A DNA stretch of 64,000 bases from Nemania diffusa. Its lineage: Eukaryota; Ascomycota; Sordariomycetes; Xylariales; Xylariaceae. Positions 35,152 to 45,663 of this stretch are shown here, one piece after another; the stretch's first letter is position 1, and each line of letters starts with the position of its first letter. The notes under the pieces are model-generated. The model saw only the letters and a program-made list of their open reading frames with translations, searched no databases and was not told the DNA's origin. A program made the translations under genes and the position numbers. Location: positions 5,208,001 to 5,272,000 of the forward strand of contig JBBPUQ010000001.1 of assembly GCA_038501195.1 (NCBI GenBank), read 5' to 3'.

Positions 35152-36432
35152 TCATCGCTTTCGCTTCGACGCCGTCTGGCAAACCGTCTGTTTCACATGT
35201 TAGCTACGTCTTGTTAACAGTCGCGAAGCTGTACATACGTTGCGACGTTGGGTGAAGTCGCTATAAAACCCATTCCACAGCTCTCTGGCAGTGCAATCTT
35301 CTTGGCCGTTTTTAGTATAACACTTTGGTTGCATACTCTGGCGTATTGATTCAGCCATTGGTATCCAAGGCTTTGGGACCGGCCAGTCCGAGAAGTGGAG
35401 ATACTTGGCTTCATTGAAGATGGTGACAGGGTCAAACCCCTCGCGGTCAGTGCCCAAGTACCATTGGTGGTCGTCAGCACGAAACTCGCCCGTCAACAAG
35501 TCGTAGGGGCGATGCGGAAGAATCATGGCATTGTCGGCGTAGATTTGGTTTACAATCTCCATGTCATAGTCATTGCGGCCAGATGACTCAACCTGCTTCA
35601 TAATGCGATCGAACTCGACCTCGCTGGGCTGAACGAGCATCAACTGCGATGACAATTTCTTGTCCCCGGGAAATAGCCAGTACGCACGAGGCATGGCAAC
35701 AGGGCAAGGTGGCATGAGGAACAGTTCGTCCATCGGCTGGAGTATAGTGGCGTCCGAGTCGACATTCAGGACACGCTGGTATTGGGTTTGATTGAAGGCC
35801 AGGAGTTTGGTGAAGGATTCCGCCCATGTAGCTACAGAGGATCAGCAAAGTATCCCATACTAGGACAATGCGTATGCCGAGGCAAACCTACCATCTCCGC
35901 CGTTCCGCCGCTGGACTGACACCGGCACTAACTTTACCCCATACTGATCGCGCGCCTTGACAAGCAACTTAGCCTCATTTGATGTAGGGCTGATCTCGGT
36001 CGGGCTCATCATATTGTCCGGGTACATCATGACACGGTCGGCCTTAGCCTTTAGGCGGTGCAGGGTCTCGAATATCATGACCGAATTGCAGAGGTATTCT
36101 TTGTTGGTGACATATTGTGTGTATGCGAACCGGGACCAGTCGATAGAGGCATCATCGAATGGAGGGACAACGGCAGGTGGACAGTCTCGGTTGGCACCCA
36201 GGGCGGCTGACGAGGCACCGTAGCCGCCGCGCATCGAAGACAAGGTCGGAATCTGATCATAGTTGCGGAAAAGGAGGAAGACGAATCCGACGGCGGCGAG
36301 GGCGGAACCGGTGTAGCGTATGCGTTTTGATGTTAAAATCTGGCCTAAGCTGGGCTTGAGATCGTTGTTAACAGTGCCATTTGCATCGTTGCCCCATGTC
36401 GAAGACCACGAAGACCCCCAGAGCGGTGCCAT
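35152..36432 (-). CDS. GNT1/GT8-like Golgi glycosyltransferase (N-acetylglucosaminyltransferase-like)
   Basis: Three exons: 36432-35892, 35831-35239 and 35187-35152, giving 389 aa. Topology is type II membrane. A cytosolic N-terminus of about 37 residues is followed by one TM segment (GSALAAVGFVFLLF, ~40-54) and a lumenal catalytic part. Family features are FAYTQYVTNKEYLCNSVMIF, RVMMYPDNM, a donor-binding DxD motif at D205-D207 in NVDSDATI, MPRAYW and ADNAMILPHRPYDLLTGEF, and a late HFSDWPVPKPW block. This is the pattern of fungal GNT1 (glucose N-acetyltransferase)/GT8-like enzymes, which modify glycans in the Golgi. Intron 1 falls between GD and ATWAESF, which restores the conserved core. 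The short last exon ends in a basic KRKR tail. Exact sugar donor and acceptor cannot be told. Confidence 0.85.
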
Positions 36433-38659
36433 AGTTCCCGGATGCTGGCAATTTAACTATAAGCGTGTCTAGGTTGGCGCAGTCGAAAGATGGGTAAACT
36501 TCCACTAGTCGAATCGAGCAAAACTTTGTAGTCGTTATCTACGCCGATCGAGAGTGTTGAGTACGGGCATGGATGACGAAGAGCGAAAGTATCAATGATA
36601 CTAATGCAGAAGATGAGTCTATAGTTGGATGACAGATAGGTTAATTTTGAGTTGATGCAAGGGCGCAATGAGGTAGGTAGGTATGTGCACAGGCCGAGAT
36701 AGGTAGTTGTAGGTAAGAAGTTGGGATGCAATATGAAGCTGGATTGAAAGGGCCAGCTTGCGAGGCTCCGGCAGTGATTGCGCTGAATGCGCGACGATTG
36801 GGTGTCATCCTGTACCTAGGGATGGCGCGCTCTTACGTATGCCGTATACCCACTACAGTCAAGCGCCTTACATAGGTCCAGTAGATTGGTAGATCGATGA
36901 TTATACAGTGTGCAATTAATGCGGTTAAGTCCAAGCCTCCACAATTAATAGTCCTAATATTAAACACGTCTATATTACATTGTATTCATGTTTATAGGAC
37001 TGTATTACTTCCTTTCATCGCTAATAGCATGGTGAGTTGAAGCATACCTACCTGCTACCTAGGTATAAACTAATGATACCGTTGGCACAGTGTATATTAC
37101 ATCCGCATATGCCGGTGCATAACTCAGGGGTAAACACACTAAAGTGTCTAATTCTATTTTTATCCTCAAACTTGCTAATGCAGAGCAAGGTACCTTTCAC
37201 CACATGGTGCCCATGTGTTCACCTTGTTGTGAAGATTTGCGTTCATATTTTATGGTAAAACATAACTTCGCTACTCTTTAGGCACTAGATGAGCGCTACT
37301 TCTATTATTCGAGTGCGTTTTTTGTGTCTGCACGTTTGTACAGCTGGGTTATTTACCCGGGTAGGCGAGAAATGACGCAACTTGGGACATACTGGAGGTA
37401 ACGTAGTGTGCCTCTGTACATACGTATAGAGAAATTCGAAATCTTCCCCGGTAGAAACATAGCTGAATCTGTAGCGTAGTATCACTAGCTATATTTCGTT
37501 ATGCTAGGTACTCAGGCAATCGACTACCTAGCGTACCAATCGAAAACTACTGTGGGTAAGTATAGGTATACAGTAATTTTTCTCTCTTTCAATGTCTGGA
37601 CCTCGAAACTTCGGTAGATTACGCTAAGCCTTCGCTAAGCCCTGCGCTAGCACTGCAATATTCCGTCCTGGTAGGGGCTCGTTCCGAAGTAGGAAGTACT
37701 TGTTCTGTCGAATTTACGTAGTAGCCGACCAGCCTCCTCATAATGAGTAGGTCCCCTTCGTGAAATTGCCTTTGACTTTTAGATACAGAGTGAGTATTAT
37801 GATACCTAGTATCATAAGCGCCATGGGGTCACTAGTGAGTATCTACTGTAAGTGTAGTGGGTTAATCGGTAGTTCGATTACTACCCGCCGGCACTAAAAA
37901 GCGGCGCAGCACACTCGTGGGACACTCTTACACCACTTACATAGCAGACTATGTAATGTGCCAAGCCAAGCAGACCTCATCGCTTTTTTCTTCCCAGAAC
38001 AGAGTCGAATCTCAGAATCTTCAGCGATCGTCATATCAATCCTAGCCAAGAATGGCTAACAAATTCCCAGCATGGGGATCCTTCAAATTTATGCAGATTG
38101 GGGGCTATAACTCCCTGACACATGATGAAGTCCTCTACCTACACTACATTCCTTACCTATCCATGTTGAGGAGGAGAGAGGTAGGTAGGCTGGTAAGTCA
38201 TGTCGAGGTACCTAGGCGTGCCAGATGTGAGTAGATCCTCTCGTGGTTATTCCTGTCCGCCAACCGTATAGTCCGACTTTGGCAGGTAATCTACACACTT
38301 ACTATGTAGGTCCAGTGTAGGTAGGTATTCTGTACTCTGGCTCCGTTTCCGTGGCATGAAAATTCCCTAGCCTGACCGGTCACTCATCGGCGACCTAGCT
38401 CGCCTTCTCGAGGTCCCGTTGTCTCCCAGTAGCCAAGTTGTTGCTCGCTCTCGGAACACCCATTCTTTACCCAAGTTTACTGCTTGTTATTCCTCCCTCC
38501 ATAATCCCTCGTTTTCTACCTGCCGTGAGACATTATTTCTCTTATTCACTTCTGTTTTGTCCGGAGTCGTGTTTAAGCAGATGTGCAGGTGCATATTTGT
38601 TCGGCTGTTCTCTCTGTCATTGCGCTGACCGCGCCTGGTTTGTGATAGAGCTCCTCATC
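36433..38659. other. Divergent intergenic region
   Basis: About 2.2 kb lie between the GNT1-like gene (-) and the aspartic-protease-like gene (+). It contains GGTAGGTAGGTA tracts (36670-36715, 38170-38215), pyrimidine-rich DNA near 37570-37590 and an apparent 5' leader with short upstream ATGs from about 38400. No supportable gene is seen. Confidence 0.45.
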
Positions 38660-40846
38660 ATGGTCTCTACGCTCACGTCTCTACCTCTGTCACTTCTTTG
38701 TTATCTCACCGTCATCACGAAGGTCTCAGGAGCCAGTCCAACTCCCTTCGCTGCAACATGGTCCGACTTAACATACGGACCAGACGGTCCTTGGCCCGCC
38801 GTCCAAGTCACCCTAGGGCTTGATCAAACGATAGCTCTCTATCCGGGTCGAGAGTACCAGAGCTTTTTACTCACAAGTGACTATTGCAATAACAATGACA
38901 CTTGTACTAGTTTGAAAGCGCATTTATACAACCAGGCAGAAGCCCAGGTCGACGGCACTGGGTCAACTGGCGGGATCCAGTACGCTCCAGGGCCAAATTT
39001 CATGAGCGGTTTGCAGATGGCCGGAGCAGATGCAGTATCGTGGGTCGACAACATAGATCTCGGTGGCTTGACTGTGCCTAATGTTTCTCTCGCGTTGCTC
39101 TCGGACTCATATGCTGTCTACCCGGACAACACATGGTATCCTTTAGTAAGTAATTATTAGTCTTGTTTTCCTCCTATTTTAGTACCTTCGAAGGCGTAAA
39201 GCCCCGTCATTGCGTCTAGATTATATCCCAGAGACTCGTAACGTTTTTGATATGATGGTAACTAACTATGAGTGCTACAGTCCGTTGGTTGTTTAGGAAT
39301 AGGAGCGCCTCTTACTGTCAACCAGTCTTTTTCGCCGCTTTCTGGGCCTAAGATCAACGCGAGTCTAATCCCTGGTTGGCTAAATTCCCAGAATGAGATT
39401 CCATCCAACTCGTTTGCCATGCATATTGGCTCCGCGAATCCACCGATGCCAGGCTCATTATATTTTGGAGGTTACGATCAGAATCGCATAATAGGGGATA
39501 TTCTCACCGAGACGGATGATTACACCAAAGCAATTTCGCTGAAGGATATCGGGATCACAGTTGTTGACGGTTCGTCGCCTTGGACCTTTCAATCTAAAGA
39601 CGGTCTTCTTTCGGCAAATAACGCCTCGATCTCGGCTGGAGGGATCAAAGTATCCGTTGACGGATGTTCGCCATATCTAACCCTACCTCAGTCGACCTGC
39701 GACGCCATCGCAGACCACTTGCCCGTCAAATACAATCCAAATCTAGGGCTGTACATTTGGCAGCAAGATGATGCGAAATACACCCAGATCGTCAGCTCAG
39801 CATCAACCCTAGATTTCACGTTTCTTGCGGGCTCGAACACGCAAAACGTCACTATATCCGTTCCTTTCCGCCATCTAAACCTTACCCTAACCGAGCCGCT
39901 CGTCGATATCGACCAGCAATACTTCCCTTGCTACACGGGGCCTGGTGGGTATACGCTCGGGCGTGCTTTCTTACAGGATGCTTTTGTAGGCGCCAATTGG
40001 GATTCTAAGACGTGGTGGCTTGCACAGGCACCCGGTCCAAATATTCCCAACGCACAGGTCATTACATTGGCTGAAAGTGACACTGAAATTACGGCCAGCC
40101 AGAACGACTGGAAAGAATCCTGGGCCGGCTCTGTAAGTACCCTCCAAGTCGACTATAATGGGCAATTGGGTTGAAAAAGAACAATTACTAATTGGTTTCT
40201 TTAGTGGAAGGCTCTCTCTCCAGAAGATGTCGCCGGTACACAAACAACAACGACAAACACAACTTCCACCCCAACTCCTACCCCCACCCCCAGTACCACT
40301 GCAGCCCCGCCTGGTGGTCTGTCAACTGGAGCAGCAGCTGGTATTGGCGTTGGGGTGGGATTAGTAGGATTGGCTCTCATCGCAGCTCTAGGCTTTTTCT
40401 TCTTCCGTCGCCGTAAGGCTTCCAAGGCTAAGGAGTTGGATGCTGGGTCAAACGGCGCATCACACCCACCCCATGAAACACCTGCAGGATCATATAACCC
40501 GCAGAATGGCACGCCACAGCAAGGGTACTATGCGCCTGTGAAAAACCCAGGCGCATCTGACTCTCCCAATATGGCAGAAGCCTACTCTCATAACCCCCAC
40601 CCTATGGACCCATCGATGTATAACCAACAGTACGTGCAGCAATACGCTCAGCAATATGCCCAGCAGTATCCCGGTGGATTTGCACAGTCTTATCCCCAAC
40701 ACTACAGCGCGGAGCTGCCGGGGGGTGGAACCGCTACAGAACTCCCCGTGCCGATAGTATACAATGCCCAAACAAGCCCCGTGCCGCCGCCAAACCATCA
40801 GACATCTCCGAACCCGAATCACGAGCCAACAGGCTCCTCCCATTAG
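38660..40846 (+). CDS. Membrane-anchored A1-family aspartic protease homologue lacking catalytic motifs (pseudo-protease)
   Basis: Three exons: 38660-39145, 39281-40132 and 40205-40846, giving 659 aa. The chosen ATG starts a signal peptide (MVSTLTSLPLSLLCYLTVITKVSGA); the frame stays open upstream to 38438 but that reading buries the signal. The fold pattern is pepsin-like (VGCLGIGAP, SNSFAMHIGS, GSLYFGGYDQNRIIGDI, YTLGRAFLQDAFVGANWD), with many N-glycosylation sites. The two DTG/DSG catalytic motifs are absent: the first site reads TIALYPGREYQSFLLTS and the second VDGCSPYLTLP. After a Thr/Pro-rich stalk, one TM helix (~488-515, GIGVGVGLVGLALIAALGFFFF) is followed by an RRRK stop-transfer and a ~140-residue cytoplasmic tail rich in Q, Y, P and N (YVQQYAQQYAQQYPGG). 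This resembles a cell-surface binding or sensor protein rather than an active yapsin. Confidence 0.88.
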
Positions 40847-42896
40847 TGCGATTAGACTTTCAGACATGTTTATATATAACGACGGGAAGACGGGCTAGGG
40901 AATTCTGGTTATAGCGGGCGTCGGGCGTTTCCTTTAAGATATATGATCTTCTCACATAATCTGATTTTCTATTTCTTGTCGGGCTTGGCATCACACATCC
41001 ATCCCGCATTCAGATTTATACCATTGTTAGAAAGGAGGGCCCCTTGGCAACACTTGGTACATAGTAGTACATCGGCAAGGCCAAGGAGGCGGAAAGCTAG
41101 TTAGTTGTACTTGTAAATTATCATGTCTAAATTACCTACCTACATAGTTAACAGAGCACAACCATAGTCGTTGCAGTATTATGTTCGCCTCGCATTAACT
41201 GAAACTAATCTAGTATATGCAGTGTCCGCATCATATGCCTTGTCTGACACGGACCGTATTTTTCTCTGCGAGCCGCATGTTTTGATTATGATTTGAATAT
41301 TCAAGTGCAGCTTCAGAGTTGTCGTTACTAAGGCACTCATTCGTCCTGAGAACGCCACCCAAATCCTTCGGACCCCTTTCTGGGGGAGGTGTTTGATTGC
41401 TGAGTGACAGGGCCGCTTCGGGTGCGACTCAGCGCGTTGCAGCGGCCGCTCTGTGGGCTGGTCAGCATGGGTATGGCCTGCGCGGTAAGGCGGGCTGGCC
41501 GCTCCTTTGCCTCCCCCACACGGACATCCAAACTTCAGCTCGGCCGCGCTTGGCCACACGGGAGGACGATGGCAGTGTAGTATAAGAACGCAACGATGCA
41601 TCAGGTCGCAAAACAGGCTGGACGGTGCTCAAAGTTACGGAGTTGGAGGCACCTATACGTGTAGATTGCATGGTTACCAGGGGTTTGGGCTGGCGGAGAT
41701 GAACGCCCCCAAGCTGCTTGTCGAACGAGGTGTCGACGCTGCGCTGCTCATCCGACGGCTGTGGTCCGGCAAATTCCTGGGGCTGACGTGATGAATAATA
41801 TCCGGCCACTAGATGGCTGTAGATAAATTTGCTTGCCCGCTATAATTCCGATGTTAAGTCAGCTGGCGGCCGCGCGTTTCGCAAGGCGTTAAGCGCCAGC
41901 GATGCCGCGGTAACACACCACAAAAATGTAGCGTGCATTGCTAGCCAGTGAATAAAATGAGATGAGATGTGGAAAGGTATAAAATAGATGAGATAAAGAC
42001 CACCCACTACTTGTTGGGCTCGGTTTTGGGGCGGTGGCTAGACTTGGCACAGCAATTTACAGCTCGGCGACAATGTTAGTGTTCCATGCACTAGAGTCTA
42101 GACACATGCGAAGTTGGCGGGGGCCAGTTTACTTAATTGAGATCATGTCACGGAAGAATGACGCTGTTATTCCATGATCGAAATAATAATATATAGGGCT
42201 CTACGCAACAGATCATCCCAGGACAGGACCCAGAAGTGTGAAGATATACACGCGCCGGCCGATGCACCATACCTCCATGGGAACGCTAAACAAGACTAGA
42301 TCATGTTACAACAAAAATTGGAATCTTAAGTTCATCTTTTGGCGCAGTGGTTATTTCTAACAGAAAACTCTATATGCCTACCTCGGTAGGTAGACGATTA
42401 GAAAGTGTCGATTTGCAAGGCTTAAAGAGACTCAACAATTCCTAGATACCTTATGGTTCTTACAATCTATGCCTTCATCATAGTTGTACCTAATGTTGTA
42501 GATTAGATAAGGTCAATATTCACAATTTCTTGTGTTGGGGGAGGGGAGGGATTGGGGGGGACACATTTGGCCTACCTCCAGCAGCTCATACAAGCAATTT
42601 CCCGTCAACCTGTTTCCTAATTTCAACTTGAAATCCTCTAACATTCTTCCCAGATTCTTATCATTCCTAGCGTAGCAACCCTAGGTACTACACCAGTTAT
42701 GGCATTTGTTGGCTTAAAAGGAAGAATTCGCCCTGGGACTACCTAGAGGTGCCCGTGTCTAAAGTTCATTCTCGTCTTTACACTAATCGCGACTTGTGAG
42801 GCCAAACGACTATTACCGACTGAGCATGAGTAGGACTGAGAAATCTTCAATATGGGTCTATTAGATCTTTGAAATAGCTTCATCGCCAACTTTATC
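40847..42896. other. Gene-free convergent intergenic region
   Basis: About 2 kb between the A1-like gene (+) and the zinc-finger gene (-). A GC-richer patch at 41380-41780 has open frames on both strands without family features, judged non-coding. A G-rich tract at 42537-42560 fits a G-quadruplex pattern. TACCTCGGTAGGTAG-like DNA lies near 42380. Confidence 0.45.
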
Positions 42897-45430
42897 CTAT
42901 CCTTCTTCTATCTTGCTAAGTTGATGAGACTTGTGTATCATGCTAAGTGGGGGATCGCTAACTAATGAATCCTCTTCAGCAGGCAACTTGAATACAGGCA
43001 AACTGAAAAAATATTCCGTCGCTTCCAAATATCGCTTCAGTGAAGCCTCCCAAGTGCCACCCTGTTCTTGCTGTGAAAGGACATCATGCTCAATGTCCAC
43101 ACCTTTAACTGCATTTTCTCTGTCTTGTGGCTGAAGGTCTTCTGTCCCATGCTGTTGCCTCGTAGACCTCGCAAGCCAACTTGTCGCAACCTTATCTGCG
43201 TGTTCTCTCACCCATACTCGTAGTTGACTGTATAAAGGGTGCATTATACGATGCTCCGCCATCCGAGTTGCATTTTCCAAGTTTCTGGCCTCGCAATCGC
43301 AGGAATCATTGGCTGGCGCGTGGCAGATTGCACAGTCGGGAGCCATCCGAATTACCTCGCGATGACGGCGCCGACGAAGGGGGCCACTGGGCTTAGAGAA
43401 CGCCAACGCGACGGGATCATCCGGCTTTATTTCTAATCCTAAGATATCCGGGATAAATGCCCACTCGAAAAGGCGCCGCTCTGAAGGATGGATGCTCTCA
43501 AATACAGTAGAATCAACAAACCGCGCAGATTCATCTTCTAGGGGTTCGTATAGTGTATACGAAAACTCATACTCGCCCCCGTCTCTTCTCGGAGCGACAA
43601 CTGCGAATTCTCTGCGCTCATTGCTAATTGTACTCCTAGTTCGAGGGGTTGATGATGTGAAACTAGTCTGCTCACTATCTGGCTCCTCCAATTCTTCCAT
43701 CTCTTCCTCGTAGCTGGGCAACGACTTGAGAGCGAAAGCGCGTAAGTGTCCCGCAAGATGGTGTTCCATACTCCCATCAAACTCCGTTGTACCACAGAGG
43801 GGACACCATTCAAACATTGGACCAAGCATGCGGCCGTTCTTCTGCGCCAGGACCTTCAATTGAGCGTCGGTAAGCTTCACTTCATGTTCTGTTTTCATAT
43901 GGGTAAGATACTCGTCCATAGTTGTAAAAATAAGTTCATCGTGTGACTTTAACGTGCACCGCCACCTTAAGAAGTGCCCACGCATATGATCTATCCATTC
44001 ATGACTGTGCTTGTATAACTCGTCAGGAGACTTGCATTCTTCAAACATACAAACATAAGGATCGAGATCGTTCTTAACATGTAGGCTACAAGAAACGTCA
44101 GTATCTGAGAAGTGTAAACAGGAAGTTTCCCATAATTCAACGTACCTCCACTTCTGCGTGTCAATAGCATCTCTTATAGGCAAAGCGCAGAAACAAAAAG
44201 GGCAAATCAACTCCGGTACAGCCTTAAGGCACTCGTCCCACGCAATAGCTAATCTATCTTTCTGTCGTAGGCGGGCAATAACATCGTCTTCACCCTTGAA
44301 GAAACTGAGCGCCTCTATATGCGCCCTTTCTATCGATTTTTTTAACTTCCTGTACTTCCGTTGTATGCTGCCAGAGGGGGGAGGGGGGAACCGGAGCTCT
44401 TCGTGGCTACTTAGCGCAATACTTCTAGAGACCGATATTACAGAAGGGGTTGACGCTTTTTGGAAGCTTTGAGGAGACAACGTTGTAGCGGTTACGGCTA
44501 CCGACTGCGCAGTGTTTTGGGGGGTCCCAGTAGAGACTTGACACACGGCTTGCTTTTGCAGTTGATCACCGACTTCGGGCGGAGCTTGAGGCTTCACTAT
44601 GGATAGTTGGGATGGCACCCGCTGAGGTCGAACATGATGTTTACCGTACCTAGACCTGCGGTACAAAATCCTCTTGCGACGTTGTAGCATAGTACTAGCG
44701 AGACGTTGTCTAATAATTTCACTAGCACTGGGGAACCGATCGCGTATATGGTTAGTAAACGACGTTAGAAGGAACGGTTCAATATCAATTTCATTTTTAT
44801 CTTCGTCTTCGATTTTGATTTTGAATTCTTCGACAGCTCCGCGGTCTCTTTTCTCTTTGCTTGCTCGGCGGATAGTATTTGAGAATTTGTGGAGGAGACT
44901 TATTTCGTCCGCAATTCCTCGAAGGGTGTCAGAGAGTTTATCGTCTATCTTGGGTAAAGACTTCTGATCTATCGGGCTCAGAGAATCTAAAATATGCTGG
45001 CCTAAAATGGTGGGAATGAAGGGTTTAGTACGGTCGCATGTACATATGTAAGGTAGACTTAATGAATAGCTCTTCTGGCACGCGAGTACTTACACCTCTG
45101 GATCCGGTAGTTCAATGATTCCAGGACAGCGGCTATAGTGTCCCGGATATCAGGGGCCTCTCGCAGACGGTGGTCCAAAGACCCACGACCAGAGATGGAG
45201 GCCTTGATGTTGGAGCTCCAGAGGGAGAACCGTGCGAGTTGATCATCCACTAACGACAGTTCCCGGGAATGAATCGTCGCGGCCCGAGTAAGGCACAGCT
45301 GGAAAGAATTGAAACACAATTTCGCGCACTCTGCGACCGTCGGGGTGGAAGTTGGCTGATCTAGAGTAGCTATATCGGCCATTTCGCTGACCTCGAAATC
45401 ACGCGATGACAGACGGTCAATAATTATCAT
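42897..45430 (-). CDS. C2H2-type (AcuF-like) zinc-finger protein, frequent partner family of fungal immune-type genes
   Basis: Two exons, 45430-45094 and 45001-42897, give 813 aa. The second in-frame Met (45382, MADIATLDQPTSTPTVAECA) may be the true start, giving 797 aa. The N-terminus is helical (CAKLCFNSFQLCL, RLREAPDIRDTIAAVLESL). After a basic linker come several Cys/His clusters: CPFCFCALPIRDA, a W..H/PYVCMFEECKSPDELYKHSHEWIDHMRGH unit, DEYLTHMKTEHE, and WCPLCGTTEFDGSMEHHLAGHLRAFAL. This is the fungal C2H2 arrangement annotated as AcuF-type, often seen beside or fused to NACHT/ankyrin proteins. The C-terminal third contains a CAICHAPANDSCDCEAR block, with basic and Gln-rich stretches. 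It is transcribed divergently from the S8 protease gene across 233 bp, so co-regulation is plausible. Function is unknown; DNA binding or protein scaffolding are both possible. Confidence 0.8.
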
Positions 45431-45663
45431 AATATGTAGCAGAGACGAGGAGGACGGATCTAGATACAGTAGGTAGCTGACTACCTACCCTGTCCTTGAA
45501 AGCGGGGTCGACTCCGGCCATTTTCGGGGATGTCAAGCTGATCACCAGCTTACGTTCCGTCCCTCTCCCGCCCATGCCAGGCTGAGCTCAATCCCAGAGG
45601 AAGACACTCACTTGCAATCCACGACTTGGTAGCGTCTTCTAGCAAGAATGACGGGGGAGCAAG
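45431..45663. promoter_or_regulatory. Short bidirectional promoter between zinc-finger and S8 protease genes
   Basis: Only 233 bp separate the start codons of two divergent genes. The segment includes CTACCTACC near 45480 and C/G-rich DNA around 45500-45580. The short distance suggests shared control; no specific site is identified. Confidence 0.5.

Noticed and set aside
41462..41809. 115-aa minus-strand frame and overlapping frames on both strands
   Set aside because: Open frames on both strands in a GC-richer patch, no motif, no splice support.
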